This document shows, in pieces, positions 7,370 through 15,377 of a DNA stretch of 41,218 nt. Numbering within the stretch: the stretch's first letter is position 1; every line of letters starts with the position of its first letter. Below the pieces are notes generated by a model. That model was given only the letters and a program-made list of their open reading frames with translations, searched no databases and had not been told where the DNA came from. Source of the stretch: a virus; IMG/VR virus record IMGVR_UViG_3300020416_000016, positions 1 through 41,218 of that record. One strand, 5' to 3'. Both the position numbers and the translations under genes were made by a program.

Positions 7370-8735
7370 ACGTATTGAACTAACAATACTAAGAAACTTA
7401 TTATTCACAGAGGAGTACTACCGTAAAGTAGTACCCTTTCTTAAAGCTGATTACTTTCAAGAACATGATGAAAAAATAATCTTTGAAGAGATTCAAGATT
7501 TTTCTGGAAAGTATGACAAGGTTCCAACACAAGAAGTTCTTTTAATAAATCTACAAAATCGTACAGATCTTACAGAAGAATCCTTCAACAACGCTGTTGC
7601 AACTGTAAAGAGTTTAACTGATGAATGGGTTGACTTTGATTGGGTCTTAGATGCCACAGAAAAGTGGTGTCAGGATCGTGCTATATACTTGGCGTTGATG
7701 CAATCAATAAAGATTGCTGACGGTGGAGACAGCAAGTTGGACAAGGGTGCTATTCCTAGCATCCTTCAGGATGCTTTGGCTGTCTCTTTTGATGAACACA
7801 TCGGACATGATTACATTGAACAATCAAAAGATAGATATGAATTTTACCACAAGGTCGAGGAAAAAATTCCGTTTGATCTGGAAAAGTTTAACTATATTAC
7901 GAAAGGTGGGATCCCTAACAAGACTCTTAATATCGCTCTTGCTGGTACAGGTGTCGGGAAAAGTTTATTCATGTGCCATATGGCTAGCTCCGTCTTGTTG
8001 CAAGGACGGAACGTATTATACATTACATGCGAAATGGCAGAGGAGAAAATTGCAGAGCGAATTGATGCAAATCTTCTCAATGTAAATATAAGGGACATTC
8101 CAGAACTTCCAGAAGTTATATACAACTCCAAAGTCCAAGAGATTACTCGTAAGACTCAGGGTAAGTTGATTATAAAAGAGTACCCTACAGCATCTGCACA
8201 TGCAGGTCATTTTAAGGCACTCTTATCTGATCTATCTTTAAAGAAAAGTTTCAAACCCGATATAATCTTTGTAGATTACTTAAATATATGTGCAAGCGTG
8301 AGGTATAAAGGTGCTATTGTTAACTCGTATACGTATGTTAAGGCGATTGCGGAGGAGCTTCGCGGTCTTGCTGTGGAACACAACTTACCTATTGTTTCAG
8401 CTACTCAAACTACTAGGAGTGGTTATGGCAATAGTGATCCTGACCTTACCGATACTTCTGAGTCTTTTGGTCTCCCTGCCACTGCTGATCTTATGTTTGC
8501 CCTTATCAGTACTGAGGAACTTGAACAACAAGGTAGGATTATGGTTAAACAACTCAAAAACAGGTACAACGACCCGACCTCATCTAGAAAGTTTATGGTA
8601 GGTATTGACAGATCTAAGATGAGGTTGTATGATGTTGCTGATAGTACATCTGTTATTGATGTAGAAGAAGAGGAGATGCCTCAGTTCTCTGAGACACAAA
8701 ACCGATTATCTAAATTTGCTGAATGGAACGTATAA
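7359..8735 (+). CDS. 41: Replicative DNA helicase (T4 gp41-like, DnaB family)
   Basis: This is the hexameric helicase that unwinds the fork and works with primase gp61. The 458-aa protein has an N-terminal helical domain (about 1-150) and a RecA-like core with Walker A GTGVGKS (196-202), a Walker B strand [10 protein letters not shown] near 300, and the [17 protein letters not shown] segment with ADLMFAL that corresponds to DnaB motifs 3 and 4. The length is close to T4 gp41 (475 aa). It overlaps the end of uvsX, so the recombinase and helicase are probably coupled. Confidence 0.95.
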   Translation: MATERIELTILRNLLFTEEYYRKVVPFLKADYFQEHDEKIIFEEIQDFSGKYDKVPTQEVLLINLQNRTDLTEESFNNAVATVKSLTDEWVDFDWVLDATEKWCQDRAIYLALMQSIKIADGGDSKLDKGAIPSILQDALAVSFDEHIGHDYIEQSKDRYEFYHKVEEKIPFDLEKFNYITKGGIPNKTLNIALAGTGVGKSLFMCHMASSVLLQGRNVLYITCEMAEEKIAERIDANLLNVNIRDIPELPEVIYNSKVQEITRKTQGKLIIKEYPTASAHAGHFKALLSDLSLKKSFKPDIIFVDYLNICASVRYKGAIVNSYTYVKAIAEELRGLAVEHNLPIVSATQTTRSGYGNSDPDLTDTSESFGLPATADLMFALISTEELEQQGRIMVKQLKNRYNDPTSSRKFMVGIDRSKMRLYDVADSTSVIDVEEEEMPQFSETQNRLSKFAEWNV

Positions 8736-8738
8736 ACT

Positions 8739-9149
8739 ATGACTAATAATGTTGACTTTGATAAGTACTCTCATTTCGTGGATGCTGTCACAAGCGATAG
8801 TTCTAAGGATTTTGTCAGTCTTGCTGACCGTCTGGGTGAACTTGACAGACAAGGTGCAAATATTGAACGTCTTACCACTGCTGGCGTTGGGCTTGCTGCT
8901 GAGTCTGGAGAGTTTCTGGAGATCGTTAAAAAAATGGTATTTCAGGGAAAGCCTTGGAACAACGATAACAGAGAGCATCTTATTATTGAGTTGGGTGATG
9001 TTATGTGGTATGTGGCACAAGCTTGTATGGCTTTGGACGTATCTTTCGACGACGTTGTGCGAGGTAATGTTAAGAAACTAGAGAAGAGATATCCTGGTGG
9101 AAAATTTAGTGTAGAGAAATCTGAAGTAAGAGCAAAGGGGGATCGTTGA
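8739..9149 (+). CDS. mazG: MazG-like nucleotide pyrophosphohydrolase
   Basis: This belongs to the all-alpha NTP pyrophosphohydrolase superfamily, which hydrolyses (d)NTPs or related nucleotides and needs Mg2+. The signature E-x-x-E then E-x-x-D is present: LAAESGEFLEIVKK, followed by LIIELGDVMWYVAQ. The length (136 aa) fits the single-domain phage form. MazG-like genes are near-universal in T4-like cyanophages; substrates proposed for them include dNTPs and ppGpp-type alarmones, with dGTP/dCTP preference reported for one cyanophage enzyme. The start lies 3 bases after gp41, and the end overlaps the next ORF as TGATG. Confidence 0.88.
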   Translation: MTNNVDFDKYSHFVDAVTSDSSKDFVSLADRLGELDRQGANIERLTTAGVGLAAESGEFLEIVKKMVFQGKPWNNDNREHLIIELGDVMWYVAQACMALDVSFDDVVRGNVKKLEKRYPGGKFSVEKSEVRAKGDR

Positions 9150-9343
9150 TGCCATTAACAGGTCAAGTAGAAGAGTCTCTTAGAGAGGCTCAAGCATGTT
9201 TAAAGAATGCACTTGCATTTGCAGCACGTAATGAGAAACCATATATTAGTAAGCATATTGCTTCGTACTTATTTGATATAGATAATCTTATAGCAGTAAA
9301 TGATATGCTAGAAGTATTAGATGAGGAGTTAGAATCTAAATAG
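9149..9343 (+). CDS. Hypothetical helical protein (64 aa)
   Basis: I chose the ATG at 9149 (TGATG overlap with mazG) over a TTG one codon upstream. The sequence is helical and mildly acidic (VEESLREAQACLKNALAFAARN then DIDNLIAVNDMLEVLDEELE) and may form a two-helix hairpin. There is no recognisable domain. Translational coupling to mazG supports it. Confidence 0.6.
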   Translation: MPLTGQVEESLREAQACLKNALAFAARNEKPYISKHIASYLFDIDNLIAVNDMLEVLDEELESK

Positions 9344-9362
9344 TCAAAGGATATACCTTTGA
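9344..9362 (+). promoter_or_regulatory. Hairpin covering the ribosome binding region before the 568-aa gene
   Basis: TCAAAGG and CCTTTGA form a perfect 7-bp inverted repeat around a 5-base ATATA loop, just after the stop of the 64-aa ORF and only 3 bases before ATG 9366. No T-run follows, so it is a poor intrinsic terminator. The only Shine-Dalgarno-like bases (AAAGG, 9346-9350) are in the stem, so the structure could restrain translation of the downstream gene. Confidence 0.5.
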
Positions 9363-9365
9363 TTG

Positions 9366-11072
9366 ATGGCTTTTAATAACATCCATACAAATCAACAAAT
9401 TAAAAATGGATTCCCTGCTGGTAGGGGAGGGAAATTTTCTAGAGATAGGTGGACTAGAATTGCTCAGATGACTGGTAATTATAACCAGTGGTTCTTGGAA
9501 GAAAATTTTAGGACTCCTAATTTTGCTGGCAAACAAAATAAAATAAAGATGATAAAGATAAAATGTCCTCAACATATTGTGGATTCTATAAATCTTCTTT
9601 ATAATAAGGATGTTAGATGGAAAAAGTTTTTGCCTGGTGGCACTAGTCAAAATACCAATACTAAATTTGAAGCATATAAAGGTGCAGCAAAACCTCCTTC
9701 TGAGGGTGATTTATATGTTGATACAATGTGGCCATGGACTAGTGAGTGGCAACCAAGTGACAATACTAGAAGAGATGTAAAGGAAAGATATCAGATAATA
9801 AGATTTATAGCAAGCGGTAAGACAGAAGGTAGTGCAAAAGTTTCTGCTGCTGCTATGACAAAATTACAAGAGACTGGTTCTGCTATTGTTTTTAGACATG
9901 TTATTATAGGCAATCTTAAAAATCCTAAGAATGCAATAGACATTGCAAATCATAAACCATGTAGGGAAGAGTTAGATCGTGAATGGCAATCAGTAGCAGG
10001 AGTTCCATGTGACATGGGATGGATAGAGAACTTCTTTAAACAACAGAAAGCATTGTTGGCAGCTCTTGCTTCATGCTCAGGTAGTAATCAATTTGAAGAG
10101 TTTCAACGTGATGGTGATTTCATGAAGTTTATCACCGATGAATGGATAGGTTCCAAAAATCCTTCAGGAATTAAAGGAAAAGATAATTGGAACCCTGCTG
10201 ATATATGGTTGATAAAAAATCAGAATCAACATATCAGAACTCTTAGATCTCTAATGAGTTCACCTGCTACTGGAAGTACAAGTTTTAGAAAGAGATTGTT
10301 TGCATCAAAGATAGATCAGTTTAATGCTAAGATGAGACAGTTGTTTAAGGACAAAGAGATCTGGGGAGTATCTTTGAAGTTGGTTACTCAGAAAGAAGCG
10401 AAGTGGGAATTTGTAAACGTTGATGATGCTTACTTTGCATCACTAGAGAGTAAACAATTTAAGTTAGGTACTGGATCTTATAAACCAGTATGCAAATTAT
10501 CTACAGAAACTAAAGAAGGTGCTGAGATATTTACTACTCAGGATAGTATTCTTTGGGTTGTTGATGGTGACGCACAGTATAAGTTTCAGGTTAAAGCAAA
10601 CACTAGTACTAAGAGAGATAATTTAAAATATGAAGCAACTCAAAAAGGATTTGGTGCTGCTAGATTAGGTAAGGCAACAGCAGAATATGTTGAAGGACTT
10701 ATTACAGCATATAGATCTAGACATTTTAATCCAAAATACAAAGATTTTGAGAAATCAAACTCAGAATATCCTTATACTGGTGATGAATTTTTAGAATGGA
10801 AAGATAAGATTACTGAAATGGCAACGTTCCTTGACAAACAAGGAGTTGATTTAGATGGAGTTAAACCAGAAGATGCTTACAATAGAATAATGGGAGCACA
10901 AGTAAATACTCCTCATGTTGCCAATAGTAAAGTCATGCAAATGGCATGGTTATGTACTATACTTTCTATTCATAAGGATGGTGATGATAATATTAATGAG
11001 TTTCTTACTGACTTAGTGTTTATGTCTAAGAAAGAAGGTAAACAATATGGTCCTTTTTTAAAGTTGTACTGA
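9366..11072 (+). CDS. Large protein of unknown function (568 aa), possible PD-(D/E)XK-type nuclease motifs
   Basis: I do not recognise this family with confidence. The protein is soluble, basic and has no signal peptide. Two short motifs stand out: NPADIWLI (N276, D279) and GVSLKLV (S336, K338). A D followed by a strand carrying S-x-K resembles the catalytic layout of some PD-(D/E)XK restriction-like nucleases, though the gap of nearly 60 residues is long. A later conserved-looking block, NLKYEATQKGFGAARLGKA (about 417-435), may also matter. The ATG at 9366 is one codon after a TTG. The stop overlaps the ligase-like gene (TGATG), so the two are likely coupled and may work together. Confidence 0.5.
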   Translation: MAFNNIHTNQQIKNGFPAGRGGKFSRDRWTRIAQMTGNYNQWFLEENFRTPNFAGKQNKIKMIKIKCPQHIVDSINLLYNKDVRWKKFLPGGTSQNTNTKFEAYKGAAKPPSEGDLYVDTMWPWTSEWQPSDNTRRDVKERYQIIRFIASGKTEGSAKVSAAAMTKLQETGSAIVFRHVIIGNLKNPKNAIDIANHKPCREELDREWQSVAGVPCDMGWIENFFKQQKALLAALASCSGSNQFEEFQRDGDFMKFITDEWIGSKNPSGIKGKDNWNPADIWLIKNQNQHIRTLRSLMSSPATGSTSFRKRLFASKIDQFNAKMRQLFKDKEIWGVSLKLVTQKEAKWEFVNVDDAYFASLESKQFKLGTGSYKPVCKLSTETKEGAEIFTTQDSILWVVDGDAQYKFQVKANTSTKRDNLKYEATQKGFGAARLGKATAEYVEGLITAYRSRHFNPKYKDFEKSNSEYPYTGDEFLEWKDKITEMATFLDKQGVDLDGVKPEDAYNRIMGAQVNTPHVANSKVMQMAWLCTILSIHKDGDDNINEFLTDLVFMSKKEGKQYGPFLKLY

Positions 11073-12301
11073 TGTCTAAGAATACTCACCTAGAACACTT
11101 AGAAGATAGCATCTTAATTGATGGTACAGCAGGTGCTAAGGATGCTTTTGTATTCTTAGATGATCTTGCACGATCATTTAGTGGTAATACTAGCAGTAAC
11201 TTTACTGTTACTACAAAATGGGATGGTGCTCCTGCTATATTCTGTGGATTATATCCAGGAACAAATTCTTTTTTTGTTGGTACTAAGTCAGTCTTTAATA
11301 AGGATGCAAAGATTAACTATACTAATGAAGATATTGAACGTAATCATGGACATGCTCCAGGACTAGTAAAGAAATTAAAAGATGCTTTAAAGTATCTACC
11401 TAAACTAGGTATTACTGGTGTTGCACAGGGAGATTTGTTATTCACTGATGATAAGGGAACAGATATAATAAATGGTGTCAGTAATATAACTTTCAAACCT
11501 AATACTATTACATATTCTGTTGCTAAAGGAGATGCTTTATACAACAAAGTTAAGGCAGCAAAGATAGGAGTAGTATTTCATACATTTTATGAAGGACGTA
11601 GTATTGAATTTTTAAGTGCTAAGTTTGGATTTGATATATCTAAATTAAAAGAGCATGATGATATATTAGTTCTCAGTGCAGAGACAGGAGAACTTGGTAA
11701 CGATACTTTATTAACACAAGGAGAGAAGAATATTTTAATTGGGTTAAAGCAAAAGAGTACTAGACTTGTTAATAGTGCTTCTCCATTTTTAGATATTGTT
11801 TCTGAACAGATTAAAGCAAACGATCAATTAACTGTTGGACCTAAGTTGAAGGTATTTTTTAATAAGTATATTAGAGATGCAGTTGCTGTTCCTGCTGGTA
11901 ATTTATTTGTAAAACAATTTACAACTTATTGGGAGGGAGAACTAGGTAAGGCAGTTGGTAAACTAAAGACACCTAAAGCAAAGGCAGCAAAGCTTCAGAA
12001 GATGTACGATGGACTTGATATAATTGAAAAGAATAAATCATCCTTAGCTAGTGCTGTTGATCTTTATAAAATCATACAAAATTCTAAGTCAATTTTTATT
12101 AAGAAATTAGAGAAAGGAGAAAGATTTGGTACGTATCTCAGAACTGAGGATGGACTTGAGATGACATCTCCAGAAGGATATGTTATAATAAGGGACGGTA
12201 CACACGCTCGTAAATTAGTAGAACGTGCTAGATTTAGTGCTGCTAACTTCAAGAAGGATACTCTTCCAACTAAGAAATGGGTGGAAGGTGATGCAAAGTA
12301 A
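11072..12301 (+). CDS. Ligase-like nucleotidyltransferase (DUF6267-type)
   Basis: The 409-aa protein carries what looks like the motif set of the covalent nucleotidyltransferase superfamily (DNA/RNA ligases and capping enzymes): motif I K49-W-D-G52, a motif III-like VAQGDLLF (G120, D121), a following VVFHTFYEG (about 167-175), motif IV E368-G-Y-V-I-I, and a motif V-like K381 within ARKLVER. In this superfamily the motif I lysine is adenylylated or guanylylated. Proteins with KWDGAP and this layout are common in marine myoviruses and are usually left as a DUF, which I recall as DUF6267. The substrate is unknown. It is coupled to a putative nuclease-like gene and overlaps a nucleotidylyltransferase, suggesting nucleic acid end processing or nucleotide metabolism. 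Confidence 0.62.
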   Translation: MSKNTHLEHLEDSILIDGTAGAKDAFVFLDDLARSFSGNTSSNFTVTTKWDGAPAIFCGLYPGTNSFFVGTKSVFNKDAKINYTNEDIERNHGHAPGLVKKLKDALKYLPKLGITGVAQGDLLFTDDKGTDIINGVSNITFKPNTITYSVAKGDALYNKVKAAKIGVVFHTFYEGRSIEFLSAKFGFDISKLKEHDDILVLSAETGELGNDTLLTQGEKNILIGLKQKSTRLVNSASPFLDIVSEQIKANDQLTVGPKLKVFFNKYIRDAVAVPAGNLFVKQFTTYWEGELGKAVGKLKTPKAKAAKLQKMYDGLDIIEKNKSSLASAVDLYKIIQNSKSIFIKKLEKGERFGTYLRTEDGLEMTSPEGYVIIRDGTHARKLVERARFSAANFKKDTLPTKKWVEGDAK

Positions 12302-12887
12302 ACGAATAGTGTTTACATTTGGTAGATTTAATCCACCAACTACAGGACACTTGAAACTTATAGAAGCAGTGGCTAAAGAGGCAGGACAAAAAGATGATTA
12401 TCGTATTGTTCCTAGCAGATCATTCAAAGCTGATAAGAACCCATTGAAAATTGATATTAAACTTGCATGGATGAAGAAGATGTTTCCTAAACATGCAGAT
12501 AATATTATAAGTACTCCAGATCTTAATGTTATTATTAAGGTCATGCAATCTTTTCAGGGAATACCTCCTGATGGTTATACTGATGTGTGTATGATTGTTG
12601 GATCTGATAGAGTTCAGGACTTTACTACCTTATTAAACAAGTATAATAGAGATCCTAATGATCCAGATAAGACAGTAGAATATGCTTTTAAAAGTATAGA
12701 GGTTAAGTCAGCAGGAGAACGAGATCCTGATAATGATAATGATGTTTCTGGTATGTCTGCTAGTAAAATGAGAGGATATGCTAAAGCTGGTAAGTGGGGA
12801 GAATTTCAAAATGCTCTTACTGGATTACTAAGTGCAGATGATGCAGCAAAACTTATGAGAGATGTTCGTAAAGGTCAAGGTTTATGA
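12291..12887 (+). CDS. Nucleotidylyltransferase of the HxGH/NMNAT-like family
   Basis: The start at ATG 12291, preceded by GGAAGG-type bases in the end of the upstream gene, puts the motif FGRFNPPTTGHLKLI at residues 10-24, with T-x-G-H20 in the form of the nucleotide-binding (H/T)xGH motif. SGMSASKMRGYA near 155-167 corresponds to the ISSTxxR-like motif. These mark the cytidylyl/adenylyltransferase superfamily (NMNAT, PPAT, glycerol-3-phosphate cytidylyltransferase). The substrate cannot be told; NMN to NAD+ is one option. At 198 aa the length fits. It overlaps the ligase-like gene by 11 bases and ends in an ATGA overlap with the next gene. Confidence 0.75.
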   Translation: MQSKRIVFTFGRFNPPTTGHLKLIEAVAKEAGQKDDYRIVPSRSFKADKNPLKIDIKLAWMKKMFPKHADNIISTPDLNVIIKVMQSFQGIPPDGYTDVCMIVGSDRVQDFTTLLNKYNRDPNDPDKTVEYAFKSIEVKSAGERDPDNDNDVSGMSASKMRGYAKAGKWGEFQNALTGLLSADDAAKLMRDVRKGQGL

Positions 12888-13096
12888 AAGACTTTAAGAA
12901 ACTACGTGAACAAGCACTACGACAGCACTACCGTAAGAAGGAAGTGTTTGTTGAGGGTGACTATGTAATGAATGCCAACACAGGACAGAAAGGTAAGATT
13001 CATAGGTCAGGTGTGAACTATGTTATCTGTGTCACTGAGAGTGGTGAGATGTTTCGTGCATGGGTAAAGGATATTAGAGCTATAAATAGAAATTGA
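12884..13096 (+). CDS. Small KOW/SH3-like protein with capsid-targeting-like N-terminus (70 aa)
   Basis: The start overlaps the nucleotidylyltransferase stop (ATGA). The first residues, MKDFKKLREQA, resemble the T4 capsid-targeting peptide of internal proteins (MKTYQEFIAEA in IPIII), with an L-x-E site (L7-R8-E9) of the type cut by the gp21 prohead protease. The remainder looks like a small beta-barrel of KOW or SH3 type: EGDYVMNANTGQKGKIHRSG, then NYVICVTESGE and AWVKDI. Small proteins of this kind are frequent in cyanophages. Capsid targeting is inferred from the N-terminus alone. Confidence 0.6.
   Translation: MKDFKKLREQALRQHYRKKEVFVEGDYVMNANTGQKGKIHRSGVNYVICVTESGEMFRAWVKDIRAINRN
13081..13088 (+). 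promoter_or_regulatory. T4-like late promoter box TATAAATA
   Basis: An exact match to the T4 late promoter -10 box lies in the last codons of the KOW-like gene. Transcription would begin near 13094-13096, almost at the ATG of the next ORF, so it would more likely serve an internal ATG (13108) or the following genes, including the 42-aa capsid-targeting-like peptide at 13508. Its position inside a coding region lowers confidence. Confidence 0.4.
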
Positions 13097-13506
13097 TGAG
13101 TATAAAAATGACAATGAAGTACCAAGATCCTGTTAATACTGTCCAGTTTGAGGATGAGTATGCAAAGAATCTCATGAAGATGTATGAAAATTGGATGGAT
13201 GGAGACACTTTTCAAGGAACTGAAATGCCATCTGCTGATCAATTAGCAGAAGAACCTTTCTCTGGAATGGATCCTCAGTCTAATGGTGCAGAAATAGAAG
13301 ATACTACAAAGAAAAAGAAAAAAATAGAGAAAGGAACTTATCTTGGTAAGAATGAAACTGCCCCTAGTTATGATTCAGATGGATATGCAGAGGAAGTTGA
13401 AGAAAGAGAAGAGTATGAATTAAATGGTGAGACATATGTTATAGAAAAGATTAAAGGAAAAGGTTGGCAGAAAGGATATAAAAAGAGTAAGAGTAAGGGT
13501 TATTAG
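13096..13506 (+). CDS. Hypothetical acidic/lysine-rich protein (136 aa)
   Basis: The ATG at 13096 overlaps the preceding stop (TGATG); ATG 13108 is an alternative, especially for transcripts from the promoter box at 13081. The first half is acidic and Met-rich (NLMKMYENWMDG), the middle has a KKKKKIEKGTYLG stretch, and the tail is strongly basic (KGKGWQKGYKKSKSKG). It is probably largely disordered, without a membrane segment or known domain. A structural or DNA-condensing role is possible but not supported by homology. Confidence 0.55.
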   Translation: MSIKMTMKYQDPVNTVQFEDEYAKNLMKMYENWMDGDTFQGTEMPSADQLAEEPFSGMDPQSNGAEIEDTTKKKKKIEKGTYLGKNETAPSYDSDGYAEEVEEREEYELNGETYVIEKIKGKGWQKGYKKSKSKGY

Positions 13507-13507
13507 A

Positions 13508-13636
13508 ATGAAATCCTACTCTCAATTCCTAGAAGAATCTAAAAAGAAGAAAGAGAAACGTAAACCTACGGTTGAAGTTATGCCTACCATTAAAGATGGA
13601 GAGAAAGGTATGACTACTAAACCAGATAATAGCTAA
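13508..13636 (+). CDS. 42-aa lysine-rich peptide with T4-type capsid-targeting sequence
   Basis: The N-terminus MKSYSQFLEES aligns residue for residue with the T4 IPIII capsid-targeting sequence (MKTYQEFIAEA), including L8-x-E10 before the expected gp21 cleavage point. The remaining 32 residues are rich in lysine and would be an internal head peptide. The start is one base after the previous stop, and the end overlaps the next ORF as TAATG. It is too short for ordinary gene finders. A late promoter box lies 420 bases upstream. Targeting is inferred; no homologue of the mature peptide is recognised. Confidence 0.58.
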   Translation: MKSYSQFLEESKKKKEKRKPTVEVMPTIKDGEKGMTTKPDNS

Positions 13637-13932
13637 TGAAGGAACCGTTACACAGATTACCACTTGATGAGTGGTTTGACGATGTACCACACCCTTACGA
13701 TGAATGGCCTATGGCAACAGATAAAACCCCAGTTGAAAGACTACACGATGATATGAGAAAAGAATACGAAAATCCTAGACCAGAAGAAGATATAGCAGAT
13801 GATATAACCATGCATGAGAAGATGTATCGGATTGCAACATCAAGATATAATCCCTTTTCAGTAGGAGGATCAGAGAATTGTCACTCGGATGTTGAGTGTA
13901 ATATTGGAGGGTCTGAGAACTTACATAAATAA
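13636..13932 (+). CDS. Hypothetical acidic protein (98 aa)
   Basis: The start overlaps the preceding stop (TAATG). The protein is acidic and rich in Asp, Glu, Pro and His (for example LPLDEWFDDVPHPYDEWP), with a duplicated GGSEN motif near the C-terminus at about 77 and 92, separated by CHSDVECNI. The two cysteines and several histidines might bind metal, but no known motif fits. It is not recognised. A late promoter box overlaps its stop codon. Confidence 0.55.
   Translation: MKEPLHRLPLDEWFDDVPHPYDEWPMATDKTPVERLHDDMRKEYENPRPEEDIADDITMHEKMYRIATSRYNPFSVGGSENCHSDVECNIGGSENLHK
13924..13931 (+). promoter_or_regulatory. T4-like late promoter box CATAAATA
   Basis: CATAAATA is one base from the T4 late consensus and fits the NATAAATA pattern repeated in this window. 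It ends 22 bases before ATG 13954, so a transcript starting near 13937 would have a short leader for the 62-aa gene. Confidence 0.55.
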
Positions 13933-13953
13933 ACTTACTTACATCATATCATC

Positions 13954-14142
13954 ATGATTAATTTTTTAATGCCTATCGCGATCAGTATCATCAACAAAGC
14001 AGTTGATAAGATACCTGATGACTTAGACTCAGTAATAAAAGATTTTGTAATTAAGTTGCTTAAGAAAGCAGCTGCTAAAACAGAGAATAAACTAGATGAT
14101 GAACTAGTTGCTGCTGTAGCAAAGGCGTTACTAGAGTCTTAA
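13954..14142 (+). CDS. Small helical, possibly membrane-active protein (62 aa)
   Basis: The N-terminus is hydrophobic (INFLMPIAISIINKAVDKI), followed by amphipathic helices with alternating Lys/Asp and Leu/Val/Ala (VIKDFVIKLLKKAAAK, then LDDELVAAVAKALLE). It has its own late promoter box upstream and another directly after its stop, so it is probably a late gene. A membrane-associated lysis accessory or small virion protein would fit, but no family is recognised. Confidence 0.55.
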   Translation: MINFLMPIAISIINKAVDKIPDDLDSVIKDFVIKLLKKAAAKTENKLDDELVAAVAKALLES

Positions 14143-14145
14143 GAT

Positions 14146-14153
14146 TATAAATA
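14146..14153 (+). promoter_or_regulatory. T4-like late promoter box TATAAATA
   Basis: This is an exact T4 late promoter sequence in the gap between two genes, ending 34 bases before ATG 14188. A purine-rich AGGAAAAAAAG ribosome binding site follows. It is the best late promoter in the window. Confidence 0.75.
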
Positions 14154-14187
14154 AACCTTAGAACTATACCTTGACCAGGAAAAAAAG

Positions 14188-15015
14188 ATGGCTGTTTTTG
14201 GAACTACGGATGCTGCTGCATTCTCAAACACAGTTGCTGTCACTCAAAACGACGCAACAGTAACAAAGAACGCTGCCGACACAGTAGTTGGTGGTGATGT
14301 ACTTGAAATTGATGGTGTTAATTACATCGTTAAGACTATAACAAGTACAACAAGTATTGAATTACACAAAGTATATGCAGGAGCTACTAATAATACTCTT
14401 GCTGCTGCTAAAGTAATCAAGCGTACACCTCCAAGAGCAGTTGCGGAATTCGTTATACTGGGTGGTGATAGTAACAGTTATGACCTTGTGTTTGCTGACG
14501 CAACAGAAGGTTCTCTTGCTGAGAACAAATCACGTGGTATAAACGGACCTGGTTGGTGGCAGTATCGTTCCTTTACGGATCATGCTGGTAACACACGCCA
14601 TAAAGCTGAATGTATAGCAGCAGTCACAGTTGCATCTAGTGTATCTGGTGACCTTGCTGATGATACTATCGCTGCTGATGTTGCATCTGCTGTAACTATC
14701 ACTGGACAACCTGGTAATTCTTCTTCTAGTTCTGGTGCTGGAACATTCGCAGTTACTACAAGTACAACTGGTACACCTGGAACACTTGCTTATGTTTGGC
14801 AACGTCAGAAGGCAGGTACTAAGCGTTGGGTTAACATCACTGCTAACCTTGACACAGGTATCACATACGCTGATTTCGCTACTGCAACTCTTGCATACAG
14901 TGGACTTGCTAATGATACATTAGATGGTCAAAACTATAGAGTTAAGATCACATCTGCTAATGGTACAGAAGAAGTTATCTCTAATGGAGCAGGAACCTTA
15001 ACATTCTCATCATAA
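14188..15015 (+). CDS. Virion structural protein with Ig-like domain
   Basis: The 275-aa product is rich in Ala, Thr, Gly, Ser and Val with few Lys/Arg, as seen in phage head or tail decoration proteins. The N-terminal ~150 residues (beta-rich, containing the GPGWWQYRSFTDHAG segment) precede a Ser-rich linker (GNSSSSSGAG, about 177-186) and a C-terminal Ig-like fold (TLAYVWQRQKAGTKRW, then NYRVKITSANGTEE, about 190-275). A perfect late promoter lies directly upstream. No signal peptide is present. Exact location in the virion is unknown; surface decoration of the capsid or tail is inferred. Confidence 0.75.
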   Translation: MAVFGTTDAAAFSNTVAVTQNDATVTKNAADTVVGGDVLEIDGVNYIVKTITSTTSIELHKVYAGATNNTLAAAKVIKRTPPRAVAEFVILGGDSNSYDLVFADATEGSLAENKSRGINGPGWWQYRSFTDHAGNTRHKAECIAAVTVASSVSGDLADDTIAADVASAVTITGQPGNSSSSSGAGTFAVTTSTTGTPGTLAYVWQRQKAGTKRWVNITANLDTGITYADFATATLAYSGLANDTLDGQNYRVKITSANGTEEVISNGAGTLTFSS

Positions 15016-15020
15016 TGTAA

Positions 15021-15377
15021 ATGAACATTCGTGAACTGGACCATGAAAATTGGTTATTCTTTGCTATTCAAAATTATAACAACCCATCATCAGTAACATA
15101 CTCAGACTTTGAAGAGGACTTAAAGAGATTTAAGTACATCAAAAGACTCTTGAGACGTTACAAGATGACGAATGAGTTAAAAACTCATCTTATACTAAAT
15201 CATGTTATAGTTCTATATAATGTGTTTGGTGACGCAGCAACTCCGTTGTTGTTTTATAAAGTAGAAGCAACTTATTGGTCTATAATCAAGGCTTTCATGT
15301 TGTTTCTCGATAGATTACCACCTGAACTTAATGAGGAAGTTGATACAGAATGTCTAAAGCAATTGAATCTAATATAG
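15021..15377 (+). CDS. Conserved phage protein of unknown function (118 aa)
   Basis: The sequence has the look of a strongly conserved T4-like marine phage protein: an N-terminal NIRELDHENWLFFAIQNYNNP, a basic helix DLKRFKYIKRLLRRYK (about 33-48), then LNHVIVLYNVFGDAATPLLFYK and a hydrophobic amphipathic helix around SIIKAFMLFLDRLP. I recall close relatives in cyanophages and pelagiphages without an assigned function. It starts 5 bases after the structural gene and overlaps the next gene by 28 bases, so it is likely expressed late with its neighbours. Confidence 0.7.
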   Translation: MNIRELDHENWLFFAIQNYNNPSSVTYSDFEEDLKRFKYIKRLLRRYKMTNELKTHLILNHVIVLYNVFGDAATPLLFYKVEATYWSIIKAFMLFLDRLPPELNEEVDTECLKQLNLI

